Notes under the pieces: generated by a model | The model's database searches: none | The model's input: only the letters and a program-made list of their open reading frames with translations | Told to the model about the DNA's origin: nothing | In this document: one piece after another, positions 5,898 through 15,778 of the stretch | Layout: each line of letters starts with the position of its first letter | Numbering within the stretch: the first letter of the stretch is position 1 | Position numbers and translations under genes: made by a program | Source of the DNA: an uncultured Chloroflexota bacterium | GTDB lineage: Bacteria > Chloroflexota > Anaerolineae > Aggregatilineales > Phototrophicaceae | DNA: 64,000 nt | Direction: 5' to 3' | Assembly (NCBI GenBank): GCA_937974245.1 | Contig: CALJKV010000110.1 | Coordinates: 1 to 64,000 of the forward strand

Positions 5898-8705
5898 TTA
5901 CGAGGCACCGGAGTCGGCAATTTCAGCCTCGCACACATCCACGATGCGGTACAGAATTTGCTGTTCACAGGTGAGTTCGGCCACATAGCGGTTCTTCTGA
6001 ATCCAGGCATAAACCGCTTCCAGCGAGAAGATCTGCCACAGGCGCGGGATGCCATCCACCGAGCCAGCCAGTACCGTTTGCGCGTCCGGGCTGAAGACCG
6101 CATCCCACACACCATCGGTGCGAGCGCTGAAGCGAAGCAGCTCCGTCCCAGTGCTGATCTCCCACAGGCGGGTTGTGCCATCCAGTGAACCGGAGAGTGC
6201 CTGCGTCCCCTCGGCATTGAAGGTGACGCTGTAGACATCATCGGTATGGCCGGTAAAGCGCCGGATGATGTCCCCGGTAGCCAGGTCCCACAGGAAAATC
6301 GTCTGGTCGAACGAGCCGGTGAGCGCCTGTTTGCCGTCCGGGCTGAAGGCCACATCATAGACCGTGCCAATATGACCTTCCAGAACAGTCAGGACGTTGC
6401 CGGTCTCCAGGTCCCACAGCATAGCGGTCTGGTCGTTGTACGCTGCCAGCGCCTGCGTCCCATCCGGGCTGAAGGCCACGCCATAGACGCGGGCATTGTT
6501 GCCGGTGAAATTGCGGATCAACGTGCCGGAAGCCACATCCCACAAGATCATCGTACCATCCCACGAACCCGATAAAAGCTGTGTGCCATCCGGCGAAAAG
6601 GCCACGCTCCACACGATGTTGGTGTGCCCGACGAACGTTTGTGTGTTCTTGTAGGTTTCCATGTTCCACAGCCGCACCGTGCCATCTCGGCTGCTGGATG
6701 CCAGGTAACGACCATCAGGGCTAAAGGCGACACTCAGGACTCCGCCCTCATGCCCAATCAGCTCGCCAATCTGCCGCCCACTTTTGATGTCCCACAGCCG
6801 GATGGTTTCATCATCCGAGGCTGAAGCCACCAGCGCACCATCCGGGCTGAAGGCCACACTGTAGACCGGCTGGGTGTGGCCGATAAACTGCCGGATTTGA
6901 GCGCCGTTTTCAATATCCCACCAGCGCAACGTCCCATCGCCCGAACCACTGATAAGGCGTCCTTCGCTATCTGCGGCCAGCGCATACACGGTAGCGCGGT
7001 GGCCGACAAAGTTTCGTACACGTTCGCCCCGGTTTAAGTCCCACTCGATTAAGTTGCCATCAAACCCGCCGGAAAAGCCAAACCGACCATCAACGCTGAA
7101 GGCCACTGTGCGTACCCGGTCGGTATGGCCCTGGAAAACGGCCAGTGTTTCCTGGGTATCCACGTTCCATAAGCGGACGGTCAAATCATACGAGCCGGAG
7201 AGGATGCGCGTCGCATCCGGGCTGAAAGCGACGGCGCGAACCTGGCTGGTGTGGCCCTCAAACTGATGGACCGCTTTGCCGGTTTGCAAATCCCACATAA
7301 CAATGATGCCATCGCTGCCGCCAGAGAGTCCCCAACGCCCATCAGAGCTTACGTCCACGCTCCAACTCAGTGTGCCGGGCGTCCACTCAAAAGTCTGTAC
7401 AATTTCAAAAGTCGCCAGATTCCACAGGTTCAGCGTGCCATCAACCAGGCCGACAAAGGCTTGCGATCCATCGGGGGTGAAGGCCGCGTTAACGATTTCA
7501 TGGTCAAGCACTTCCGGCCATACGTGAATGACATCTACGCTGCCCTCACTGTTAAATGCCAGTAAATACATCGCGCCGTTCTCGTCGGTGATAAGTGCCT
7601 GGTTACCGCTAGGGCTGATGCGTGCTGTCCAGATGGGTGCCATCGGCGACCAGGTGTTTAAGACCTCCTGTGTATTGAAGTCAATCCGAACCAGATCGCC
7701 ATCAGCGTTCACAGCCATGAGATGGTTACTGGCCCGGCTGAAGGATAGGTCGGCATTGGGGTAACGGGCGAAGTTGTCCATCAGGCGGCGCGTGCCGGGT
7801 GTAAACACGGTTTGCGCCAGGACGGTCTGGGTATAGGTGAGCGAGGCCGTGTCGGGAATGTCGTTGGCAGCCAATGCCAGCGCCAATGCCAGATCAGTAT
7901 TGTTATCACGGAATAAGACCTGCTGGGCATTAGCGGCCAAAGCCAGGCTTTGCGCCTGGTTCGCATTAAACTGGGCTTCACGTTCGGCGGCACGGGCGGC
8001 CTCCGCGTTGGCATTCGCGCGTATCGCATTGTAAATCGCCAGAATCGCCAGACCGGAAATAACCAGGAAGACCAGCGTACTGATGAGCGTGACAGTACGG
8101 CGGCGGCGTGCTTCACGCTGGCTGGCCTGGATATAGTCGCGGTGCAGGTCGGTGGGCGCTGGTTGGCGGGAGGCGCCCTGTTCGAGCCAGGCCTGGGCCG
8201 TGCGCAAGTCATTGCCCTGAAGCAGGAAACTGCGGTCCTGCCGTTCATCCTGCCATTCTGTCGCCCGAATCGTGTAGCGGGTGTGCATCCGAATATAATC
8301 CAGGTCGGTATCCATGACTTCGACCAGGGTATTGAAGGTGTCCTCGAATTCATGATCCTGGAGCGCCTTGAGCCAGTTATGCGCCGACAAAGAATGGTGC
8401 ATTTTGGCTTTATCTTCTTCTCGCAGCACTTCGCGCCGCAGAATAGGAATCAGCCGCTTGTTATTATCCAGCGCGTGTTCCAATTCCAGTGTACAGGGAC
8501 CTGAGCGAATCGAATCGGGGGAGATAACGAAGACGAAATTATCTGACGACTCAATGCCGGCATACGCCTCGGCCAACCAATCGGCAGTCAGGGGAATATC
8601 CTCCCAATCCACCCATATTTCACGTCCTTGCTGAACAAGGCCGTCGGCCACCCGGCGCACGAAGTCTGTGTCTTCACGAGCATACGATATAAAGGCTTCA
8701 GGCAT
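5898..8705 (-). CDS. TIR domain - transmembrane - WD40 repeat protein
   Basis: This 935-residue protein begins with a TIR_2 domain (residues 1-150; EAFISYAREDTDFV). It contains SGPCTLELEHAL, whose Glu74 sits where TIR NADases have their catalytic Glu. One transmembrane segment lies at about 204-225 after a cluster of Arg. An Ala-rich helical stretch (about 226-285) leads into twelve clear and two worn WD40 repeats (VAFSPDG...LWD), enough for two seven-bladed propellers. The layout suggests a membrane-held sensor, with WD40 blades binding a trigger and TIR acting on NAD or on partners. No NTPase domain is present, unlike STAND proteins. The WD40 repeats are quite regular, consistent with recent duplication. 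The architecture is clear; the function is inferred. Confidence 0.88.
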   Translation of the reverse strand: MPEAFISYAREDTDFVRRVADGLVQQGREIWVDWEDIPLTADWLAEAYAGIESSDNFVFVISPDSIRSGPCTLELEHALDNNKRLIPILRREVLREEDKAKMHHSLSAHNWLKALQDHEFEDTFNTLVEVMDTDLDYIRMHTRYTIRATEWQDERQDRSFLLQGNDLRTAQAWLEQGASRQPAPTDLHRDYIQASQREARRRRTVTLISTLVFLVISGLAILAIYNAIRANANAEAARAAEREAQFNANQAQSLALAANAQQVLFRDNNTDLALALALAANDIPDTASLTYTQTVLAQTVFTPGTRRLMDNFARYPNADLSFSRASNHLMAVNADGDLVRIDFNTQEVLNTWSPMAPIWTARISPSGNQALITDENGAMYLLAFNSEGSVDVIHVWPEVLDHEIVNAAFTPDGSQAFVGLVDGTLNLWNLATFEIVQTFEWTPGTLSWSVDVSSDGRWGLSGGSDGIIVMWDLQTGKAVHQFEGHTSQVRAVAFSPDATRILSGSYDLTVRLWNVDTQETLAVFQGHTDRVRTVAFSVDGRFGFSGGFDGNLIEWDLNRGERVRNFVGHRATVYALAADSEGRLISGSGDGTLRWWDIENGAQIRQFIGHTQPVYSVAFSPDGALVASASDDETIRLWDIKSGRQIGELIGHEGGVLSVAFSPDGRYLASSSRDGTVRLWNMETYKNTQTFVGHTNIVWSVAFSPDGTQLLSGSWDGTMILWDVASGTLIRNFTGNNARVYGVAFSPDGTQALAAYNDQTAMLWDLETGNVLTVLEGHIGTVYDVAFSPDGKQALTGSFDQTIFLWDLATGDIIRRFTGHTDDVYSVTFNAEGTQALSGSLDGTTRLWEISTGTELLRFSARTDGVWDAVFSPDAQTVLAGSVDGIPRLWQIFSLEAVYAWIQKNRYVAELTCEQQILYRIVDVCEAEIADSGAS

Positions 8706-8899
8706 AGCGCATCCACTACTCGATTTCTAATGACGACATCTTCAGTTATACACGAATCGCTCAATTGTTACAAACTGCCAACGTTCCGGCGTGATTGTAC
8801 TGTTCTTCTATTCGGACTTACCCCGTTGAGCGGCGGTTAGGAGCATGTGCATCATGGCACTGCGGGAAGAATTATTTGATCGCCTCTTTCTAACAGGTC

Positions 8900-10432
8900 T
8901 CAGTCTTTTCCCACGGTGAACGTTTCAACTTCCAGTAGAGGACGCACCGTCGGCTCAATTTCAACAGCGAAGTACTCGCGAAAGACTCCGCCGGATTGGT
9001 AGTTGGCTAAAGCGGCCATTATCATACCCTGGTCAAGCGCCAGGAAGACCTCAGCCACGCTGCCGTTATTGACCTGTACGGAATCATAAAACCCATAGTC
9101 ATCGTTATAGATGTCAAAGTGGGTGCGCAGATTGTCCAGATTCTCAAAAACTTCTCCGGGAGCGAATTCCAGGGCAAGAAATGCGGCATGAGGCGTGACG
9201 ACACCGCTCCGATAATCGGTGACATCGGGAACAGGCCGGGCGTCGCGGCCAGCACAATTTGCAAATCCATAGTCTACATAGGTTCGATCAGCATCCGATG
9301 CGTAGCCCTCAGCAAGCATACCGAGTGCATCAACACCATACTCCCGGTATCCTTCTGGCGGCTCACTGGCGGGAGAAAATCCCCAGTAACCATATTGTGT
9401 TTCAATAAGCCCATGTTCGATTTGCGCCTGAACATATAACGGATGGTTAATACCCCAGTTCTTAGGTCCCCAGATTGCCTCAGGGACAAATAGATTCGGC
9501 ATTAGCGCCTCGAACATACTGCCACCCCAGGATGGCACAATACGCATTCCCCGGTACACGTAATGGCCTTCGAATACGGTGATATCGGTCACCCTTTCAG
9601 GTTCGTCTGGCAGGGAATCCACGACGGAATACGTGACATTCTCGCCTTCGGGGCGCATCTCCTGCCAACCCCAGTCACAGCTCATAGGAAAAGTGCGCCA
9701 CATTCTGAAATAGTGTGATGGTGGCACCTGGCCGAGTGCAATGGCGACGTAACTGGCAATGCGCGGCTCTGTATTCAGGGTGCCATAGTGATGTCCGGTA
9801 TACCCGGTTTCGCATCCACTCCGCGCCGTCTGCCTTTCAGGGGGCCAATATCCGCCCCGCAACAGGCCAACCTGTGGATCATAGTAGAAACCAAAATCCA
9901 TATCTTGAAGGATGTCTTGCGCGTTGCTCGCTAACTCTGGAATGGCATTCTGAGTCATGAGTAAAGCGGTCGCCAGCCACCCGTTGTCAACCGAAGACAG
10001 GAAAGGACAGACTATCCCCCCGGCCAGCGGCCAGCGCGTGAGCACCTCACGCGTGACCGGATGATACCAATTGTAAAATTGGCCGCTTTCCTCGTGTCGC
10101 TCTAATCCGGCGATAGCTTCAAGAAGCCTGGAGATGCGTGATGCTGCTTCATCAGCCGTGATAATGCCCAGATCGCGCGCCGCGATTGCACTCCAGATAT
10201 ACGAAGCCATATTGGTCGGTGACGTATATTCAGCGAGTGAGCCATCCTGACGCATGTGATCGGCGGGCAACCGGGCTTCATCAGGCAACATCGCCGAAAT
10301 AGAATGCCAGGTAGCAGTGGCATAGAGCATCGCCGTATCCTGGCTTGTTCCTTGAGCAAAAGCATGAACCGGTATAAAGATGACCAGCATGAAACCGACC
10401 AGTATCGTTTTTCCCAGCTTCCCTGAATGCAC
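8900..10432 (-). CDS. Secreted glucoamylase-like (GH144-type) protein
   Basis: This 510-residue protein starts with a signal peptide (hydrophobic residues 8-25, cleavage after AFA). It contains SWGGSMFEALMPNLFV, closely matching the WGGTMFEYLMP signature of the glycoamylase family (PF10091), and aromatic/acidic motifs such as YNWYHP and GYYGFSP-like YGYWGFSPAS. Characterised GH144 members are endo-beta-1,2-glucanases, so a role on an extracytoplasmic glucan is plausible. The GTG start at 10432 is supported by AAGGGG five bases before it. It is followed at the 3' side by the TIR-WD40 gene 194 bp away. The family assignment is good; the substrate is unproven. Confidence 0.75.
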   Translation of the reverse strand: MHSGKLGKTILVGFMLVIFIPVHAFAQGTSQDTAMLYATATWHSISAMLPDEARLPADHMRQDGSLAEYTSPTNMASYIWSAIAARDLGIITADEAASRISRLLEAIAGLERHEESGQFYNWYHPVTREVLTRWPLAGGIVCPFLSSVDNGWLATALLMTQNAIPELASNAQDILQDMDFGFYYDPQVGLLRGGYWPPERQTARSGCETGYTGHHYGTLNTEPRIASYVAIALGQVPPSHYFRMWRTFPMSCDWGWQEMRPEGENVTYSVVDSLPDEPERVTDITVFEGHYVYRGMRIVPSWGGSMFEALMPNLFVPEAIWGPKNWGINHPLYVQAQIEHGLIETQYGYWGFSPASEPPEGYREYGVDALGMLAEGYASDADRTYVDYGFANCAGRDARPVPDVTDYRSGVVTPHAAFLALEFAPGEVFENLDNLRTHFDIYNDDYGFYDSVQVNNGSVAEVFLALDQGMIMAALANYQSGGVFREYFAVEIEPTVRPLLEVETFTVGKD

Positions 10433-10484
10433 GGTTTCCCCTTATTCGGTTACTATCTGCCGCATAATATGAATGAAAAGCCGG

Positions 10485-11717
10485 TTACCCTCCGCACAGC
10501 GGGACATCAATTTCAGTGGGCCGGCTTTCGAGTGTGATCGGGACTTCAAAGGTTTCGTTTGCGCGTACAACCAGGAGTGTCACCGTATCGCCCGGCGCGG
10601 TATTGACTACGAGGTAGGAAACCAGTTCATCCATTGTCGCGATAAACTCACCGTTAATGGCGACGATGATGTCCCCTCCGGCACACACGGCTCGTCCGCG
10701 CACCGTTTCGAGATGGCTGCCCCCCTGCAAACCGCCCTTAGAAGCGGGGGAGTCATTGGAGACGTTGTTAATCAGGACGCCGGCTTCTACCGGCAGCCCC
10801 AGCGGTTCGGCCAGCGCTGCCACGCCGTAGCCTTCGTCTACCGGCAGCACCGTGATCCCTAACCAGGCATATTCGACCTGTCCTTTGGCGATGAGTTCCG
10901 GCACTACCCGGCGCACAGTGGCGGCAGGGACGGCAAAGCCCACGCCCTCAAAAATGCCGCTTTCGGTGCGGATAGCCGTATTGACCCCGATCACCTCGCC
11001 CTGTGAGTTGAGCAGCGGCCCGCCCGAATTGCCGGGGTTGATGTCGGTATCCACCTGGATGATGGATGGGTTCTGGAAACCAGGTGTGATGTCATTGTTG
11101 ATGAGTTCCGCCGAGGGGAGCTGCCGACCCAGCCCGCTGACGATGCCGACAGTCATCGAACTGGCAAGCCCGAATGGGTTGCCGATGGCGATGGCTCTTG
11201 CACCGACCTGCACACTACCCGAATCGCCGATTACTAACGGGTGCAGGCGCTCCGGGCTGACATTCACCTTGACGACGGCCAGATCGCTGAAGACATCCAC
11301 CCCGATCAGTTCAGCCGTTGTCACATAGCCGTCGTTGAATGTCACGCTGATTGCCTGTACGCCATCCACGACATGCGCGTTGGTCACGATATGCCCCTCG
11401 GTATCCAGCACGAAGCCCGATGCCCGCGAAATGCCAAACTCGACAATCTCCGGGTGCGGTGTTTCGACGGAGACTTCGATATTGACGACGGATGGCGCTA
11501 ACCGTTCGTAGATGTTGGTCAGCAGCAGATATTCCGCATCAGCCTCGTTGATGACTTCCGCTGATACGGGCGTGGGGGGCTGCGCCTGGAACGCCGTATT
11601 GACCAGGCCGGAAACCGGCGTGCTGGCGATAGCGGCGGGCGGGAGTGGCGCACCCTGGCAGGCCGCCAGCAGGAAAACTAAGACTACCAATAGAATCGCG
11701 TATCGTGAGGTTTTCAT
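10485..11717 (-). CDS. HtrA/DegP-like serine protease, lipoprotein
   Basis: This 410-residue S1C protease has a lipobox (VFLLAAC, Cys20), so it is probably anchored to the outside of the cytoplasmic membrane. The catalytic triad is His115 (VTNAHVVDG), Asp145 (SDLAVVKV) and Ser231 (GNSGGPLL). A PDZ domain covers about residues 290-390 (INNVSNDSPASKGGL). It would degrade or check misfolded envelope proteins. The ATG at 11717 is preferred because AAGGA lies six bases upstream; two further ATG codons are in frame upstream. It lies 91 bp downstream of the luciferase-like gene and 52 bp upstream of the GH144-like gene on the same strand. Confidence 0.9.
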   Translation of the reverse strand: MKTSRYAILLVVLVFLLAACQGAPLPPAAIASTPVSGLVNTAFQAQPPTPVSAEVINEADAEYLLLTNIYERLAPSVVNIEVSVETPHPEIVEFGISRASGFVLDTEGHIVTNAHVVDGVQAISVTFNDGYVTTAELIGVDVFSDLAVVKVNVSPERLHPLVIGDSGSVQVGARAIAIGNPFGLASSMTVGIVSGLGRQLPSAELINNDITPGFQNPSIIQVDTDINPGNSGGPLLNSQGEVIGVNTAIRTESGIFEGVGFAVPAATVRRVVPELIAKGQVEYAWLGITVLPVDEGYGVAALAEPLGLPVEAGVLINNVSNDSPASKGGLQGGSHLETVRGRAVCAGGDIIVAINGEFIATMDELVSYLVVNTAPGDTVTLLVVRANETFEVPITLESRPTEIDVPLCGG

Positions 11718-11808
11718 CTTCATCCTTCGTGAATCGTTCACTCTGAATAGTTACCAGTCATTGACTGTCAGTTGTTAGCTACTCAAGCCCCAGTACATTT
11801 CACTGCTT

Positions 11809-12834
11809 TTATCCCACCAACTCGGCCACCACGCGCAGCGCATTTATATCAGTGGTCATCAGGTTGAGGGTCGTCACCGGGCTGGCCTTCCAGATTTCCA
11901 GACGGTCTTTAATCCGTTCCTTTGGGCCGCATAGCGACAGACTATCCACCAGTTCATCCGGGACAGCGGCGACGGCTTCAGCTTTGTTCCCGGCCAGATA
12001 CAAATCTTGAATCTGAGCGGCTGCGGCTTCGTACCCGTAGCGGCAGGCCAGGTCAAAATAGAAGTTTTTGCCTCGTGCCCCCATCCCGCCGATATACAGT
12101 GCCAGCGCTGGCTTGCCCATATTCCAACAGATTTCCAGGTCGTCGTTCAGCATGACAGGCACCGACGGCGCGATGTCGAAATCGGCTATCGTTTTGCCCG
12201 CTTTCGCCAATCCCTCGTCAATATACGGCTTGTAGGCCGTGTCATAGTGCGCCGGGGAGAAGAAAATCGGCAGCCAGCCGTCTGCGACTTCAGCGGTGAG
12301 CGCGACATTCTTTGGCCCAATGGCGGCCAGATAGATGGGGATGTCCGGCCTGCCGTGCAGGATGCTTTTGAGCGGTTTACCCAGGCCGGTGGCGTCCGCG
12401 CCCTGGTAGGGGATTTGGTAGTGTTCGCCGGAGTGTTCCAGTGGCTTTTCGCGTTTGAAGATCGCCCGCACGATTTCCACGTACTCGCGGGTTTTCCCCA
12501 GCGGTTTGCCATACGGCTGCCCGTGCCAGCCTTCGACTACCTGCGGGCCGGAAAGCCCTAATCCCAGCAGGAAACGCCCGCCGGAAAGCTGGTCGAGCGT
12601 CATGGCGGTCATGGCGGTGTTAGCCGGGGTGCGGGCGGGCATCTGCATGATCGCCGTCCCCAGGTGAATGTGCTGCGTCTGCGCGCCGATCCAGGCCAGC
12701 GGCGTGATGCAGTCCGAACCGTAGGCTTCCGCCGTCCATACGGCATATACACCCAGCCGATCCGCCTCCTGAATGAGTTCCATCGGTAGTTCAAGTCGTG
12801 CGCCGGAATACCCGGCCATGATGCCCAGCCGCAT
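11809..12834 (-). CDS. Luciferase-like monooxygenase family, probable F420-dependent oxidoreductase
   Basis: This 341-residue protein has the TIM-barrel pattern of the LLM class: an N-terminal LGIMAGY strand, then [18 protein letters not shown] and the [17 protein letters not shown] motif typical of F420-using members. They oxidise or reduce varied substrates with coenzyme F420 or FMN. The presence of a cofE-like gene at 47992 supports F420 use in this organism. The start has a clear GGGGAGG ribosome-binding site. The substrate is unknown. Confidence 0.87.
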   Translation of the reverse strand: MRLGIMAGYSGARLELPMELIQEADRLGVYAVWTAEAYGSDCITPLAWIGAQTQHIHLGTAIMQMPARTPANTAMTAMTLDQLSGGRFLLGLGLSGPQVVEGWHGQPYGKPLGKTREYVEIVRAIFKREKPLEHSGEHYQIPYQGADATGLGKPLKSILHGRPDIPIYLAAIGPKNVALTAEVADGWLPIFFSPAHYDTAYKPYIDEGLAKAGKTIADFDIAPSVPVMLNDDLEICWNMGKPALALYIGGMGARGKNFYFDLACRYGYEAAAAQIQDLYLAGNKAEAVAAVPDELVDSLSLCGPKERIKDRLEIWKASPVTTLNLMTTDINALRVVAELVG

Positions 12835-12906
12835 CGCCTACCTCCCCATTTTTGGTGATGATTTCTATGCGTATTGTACCCGATGCAAGGAGCATTTGCC
12901 TCGTTA

Positions 12907-14394
12907 TTACGGGGATAGGTCATATACGGAGAGAACACTCATTTTACCGGGACGCTCTATCGTGAAGATCAAACTGCCCGGCAAGGTATCGGCTTCGGGT
13001 ACATAGGGTGTATTTTCCACGACGACATAATAACCGGTGGCTCGATTCGCATTGACCAGTTCAAGCTGATTCCTCACACTCGATCCATCCAGGGCGAGGT
13101 GCGGGCAGATGACCGTGAAATCGTGCAAGGCCATATAGCGCAAGCCCTGGCAGTTGGAAAGCAGACCAATAACTTCCTGGGCGTTTGCTGAATTTAATGC
13201 CTGATAGATTTCCTTTAGTCCAAAGCCGGATGTATCTGTTGCGATATATTCGTTTTGATCATTACCGGGTAAGGTGAGTTCTGACGGAGCATTGTACAAG
13301 GTATTGGCAAAGGGTAGCCATTGAGCAAGGGAGATAGCCAGTAGTGCTCCCAATATTCCGGCACGCACCGCTGGCCGCCACTGCCGGATGAATATTCCCA
13401 AACCTACCGCTGCACATACCAGTAGAATACTCATAGGGACAGCATAATAGCGTTCACTTTGGCGTTGATTGACCAGGATTGTCAGAGGTGGTAGCAGCAG
13501 TACCAGCGGCAAGAAAAGCCGACGGTAGAAAATTAGGAAGACTACTCCGGCGAAGCTGAGCAAAAATAGGAATATTCCCATATAAGTTATTGTTGCAGTT
13601 ATGGTTTGTGCGACATTCGAGGGCAGGGTGATAGTGAACGAGCGCATAAAGTTGGGATTTTGTGCGACTAGCAGCGCCAAAACGTTATACCCACGCCATT
13701 GCAGCATGGCGATAAATCCAATAACCAGCAGGACACTAATGCCGAGTGTTACCGCAGTCCAGCGCAGTCGCGTTTTTCTCTTTTCTTGCCAGGGTAAGAG
13801 TGTCAGCGCCCCCGCCAATGGAATCCCCAGGTAAGGAAGAACCGTTATTTTTGCCCCAATGCCGATGAATAACGCGATGCTCATCCATACACCATCTTTG
13901 AGATGTATCTGGCGCGACAGCCTATAGGTGAAATAGAGTGCAACCATGACCGCTGAGGCGGCTACCGGGTCGGAAAGTGCCAGACGGTCAAAAAACAGGT
14001 GGTAGTTGCTGAACAGGTAGAGTATTCCGGCCAGCGCCGCGCCCCATACACCCGCTGCTAATTTTCCGATACTGATAGCCGCTGCCGCCCCGGGCAGAAT
14101 GGCGAGAATCGTGGCGACTCGTACCGACCACAGTGCGGCACTACTGGTCGTTGGCTGGAACAGCAGATACCACCAGATAGTGAACAAACGCCCTTCCTCT
14201 GCCCTGGCAAATGGGCCGCTGTTCAGAATTGTCTCGGCAAACTGGAGATGCAGGCCTTCATCCAGAAAAGGCGGGAATGACCGGATGTAATAGAGCCGTG
14301 TGGCAAAAATGAGCAGCAGCAAAACCACGCCAATACCGATGACGGGATAATTTCTGTGATATTGGCGGAGTGGTAATAAGATAGTGGTTTTCAT
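12907..14394 (-). CDS. Polytopic membrane glycosyltransferase-like protein (GT39/ArnT superfamily)
   Basis: This 495-residue protein has about ten hydrophobic segments. After the first one comes RSFPPFLDEGLHL, which places an Asp-Glu pair in the first outside loop, the catalytic position in GT-C enzymes such as PMT and ArnT. These enzymes move a sugar from a polyprenyl-phosphate donor to a protein, lipid or glycan on the outer face. The C-terminal 100 residues are soluble. It is divergent from the 2-epimerase gene, with about 180 bp between. Acceptor and donor cannot be told. Confidence 0.8.
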   Translation of the reverse strand: MKTTILLPLRQYHRNYPVIGIGVVLLLLIFATRLYYIRSFPPFLDEGLHLQFAETILNSGPFARAEEGRLFTIWWYLLFQPTTSSAALWSVRVATILAILPGAAAAISIGKLAAGVWGAALAGILYLFSNYHLFFDRLALSDPVAASAVMVALYFTYRLSRQIHLKDGVWMSIALFIGIGAKITVLPYLGIPLAGALTLLPWQEKRKTRLRWTAVTLGISVLLVIGFIAMLQWRGYNVLALLVAQNPNFMRSFTITLPSNVAQTITATITYMGIFLFLLSFAGVVFLIFYRRLFLPLVLLLPPLTILVNQRQSERYYAVPMSILLVCAAVGLGIFIRQWRPAVRAGILGALLAISLAQWLPFANTLYNAPSELTLPGNDQNEYIATDTSGFGLKEIYQALNSANAQEVIGLLSNCQGLRYMALHDFTVICPHLALDGSSVRNQLELVNANRATGYYVVVENTPYVPEADTLPGSLIFTIERPGKMSVLSVYDLSP

Positions 14395-14575
14395 AGTGGA
14401 GAGATTTCCAATTATGTTAATCTACCTGTAGTTTACCCGATGTAATGCGGGAATGCTGTAGCAGTATGTGCGCGTTTGCTCAGGCTACCTTGCAGTGCGT
14501 TTTAGTTTTCCTGTAATGTGGTGCTGGCACAATGCATGTCATCACGCCAATAGACCAGAAATGAGTTACCACTTT

Positions 14576-15661
14576 ATGAAAATCATGACCGTCGTGGGCG
14601 CACGCCCGGAATTTATCCAGACCGCACCTGTTACCAAAGCCATCCGCCGCCGCCACACTGAAATCCTGGTGCATACCGGCCAGCACTACGACGACAATAT
14701 GTCGAAGGTGTTCTTCCATGACCTGGGTATCCCGCAGCCGGAGATCAACCTGGAGGTGGGCAGCGGCAGCCATGCGGCTATGACCGGGCAGATCATGACG
14801 CGGGTGGAAGAAGCCATGCTGCGCGAGAAGCCGGATTGGGTCGTCGTGTTTGGCGATACCAATTCAACCATCGGCGCGGCGCTGGCAGCGGCCAAAATCC
14901 ACATCCCGGTTGCCCATATTGAGGCTGGGCTGCGCAGCTATGACCGCAAAATGCCGGAAGAAATCAACCGCGTGATGGCCGACCACATCAGCAACGTGTT
15001 GTTCCCGCCCACCCAGGCCGCTGTGGACAACCTGAGAAAAGAGGGCATTACCGAGGGCGTCTACCTGGTCGGAGATGTCCGGGTGGATGTCGTGCTGGGC
15101 ATGGTCGAAACCGCCCGAACACGGCAGGCCGACCTGTTCGCCCAGACGCGCCTGACCGCTGGAGAACCGTTCGCGCTGGCGACGATCCACCGCGCCTCGA
15201 ACACCGATGACAGAGCCAGACTGACGGACATCGTGAATGCCTTCAACACACTGGAACTGCCGGTGGTGCTGCCCGTGCATCCCCGCCTGAAGAAGATGAT
15301 GGGCGAGTTCGGGCTGAGTTTCAGCGGGAACGTCCGCGCTGTTGAGCCGTTGGGGTTCGTGGACATGGTGGCGCTGCTGGATGCCGGCAAGATCGTGGTT
15401 ACGGATAGCGGCGGCCTGCAAAAAGAAGCCTACATGCTGCGCCGCCCATGCGTCACCGTGCGCGTTACAACCGAGTGGATCGAGACGGTGGACTCCGGTT
15501 GGAACCGCCTGACTGAGCCGGGGGACTTCAAAGCCGCCGTGAGCGCGGCGCTGCAACCCCCGCCCGCCGAACATCCCGACTTCTACGGCGCGTTCGGCGT
15601 CAGTGATCGCATCGTGGATGTGCTGGAAGCGGAATTGGCAAAACGGCAAGGTAGATTATAG
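14576..15661 (+). CDS. wecB: UDP-N-acetylglucosamine 2-epimerase (non-hydrolysing)
   Basis: This 361-residue protein matches WecB: MTVVGARPEFIQTAPV at the N-terminus, HTGQHYDDNMS, VFGDTNSTIGAALAA, HIEAGLRSYDRKMPEEINR and TDSGGLQKEAY. It interconverts UDP-GlcNAc and UDP-ManNAc. The related WlbD/WbpI works on the diacetamido-uronic acid version, and a wlb-like operon lies at 35161-37831, so either substrate is possible. The ATG at 14576 gives the family N-terminus; an ATG at 14561 is also in frame and neither has a clear ribosome-binding site. Confidence 0.9.
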   Translation: MKIMTVVGARPEFIQTAPVTKAIRRRHTEILVHTGQHYDDNMSKVFFHDLGIPQPEINLEVGSGSHAAMTGQIMTRVEEAMLREKPDWVVVFGDTNSTIGAALAAAKIHIPVAHIEAGLRSYDRKMPEEINRVMADHISNVLFPPTQAAVDNLRKEGITEGVYLVGDVRVDVVLGMVETARTRQADLFAQTRLTAGEPFALATIHRASNTDDRARLTDIVNAFNTLELPVVLPVHPRLKKMMGEFGLSFSGNVRAVEPLGFVDMVALLDAGKIVVTDSGGLQKEAYMLRRPCVTVRVTTEWIETVDSGWNRLTEPGDFKAAVSAALQPPPAEHPDFYGAFGVSDRIVDVLEAELAKRQGRL

Positions 15662-15738
15662 GTAGTGAGCAGTAACAAGTGGAGCGGGCGGACTTCAACT
15701 CTCCCCACTTTGCCCGTTGCCCTATCTACAGGCTGGAT

Positions 15739-15744
15739 TATAAT
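15739..15744 (+). promoter_or_regulatory. Candidate -10 box for the kinase-EthD-xpt gene run
   Basis: A perfect TATAAT lies 35 bp before the ATG at 15779. I see no good -35 hexamer. It is in the right place to drive the P-loop kinase, EthD and xpt genes. Confidence 0.35.
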
Positions 15745-15778
15745 CACAGTATCCCATTGGTTACACGTTTGAGGTGGC

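Noticed and set aside
5898..8705. DNA repeats within the WD40 region
   Set aside because: The roughly 126-bp period is explained by the WD40 repeats of the protein.
8845..8919. A 24-codon ORF after TAGGAG on the plus strand
   Set aside because: It runs into the convergent GH144-like gene and has no partner, so chance is likelier.
10852..11328. A 158-codon plus-strand frame
   Set aside because: It lies opposite the HtrA-like gene, which has a complete catalytic triad.
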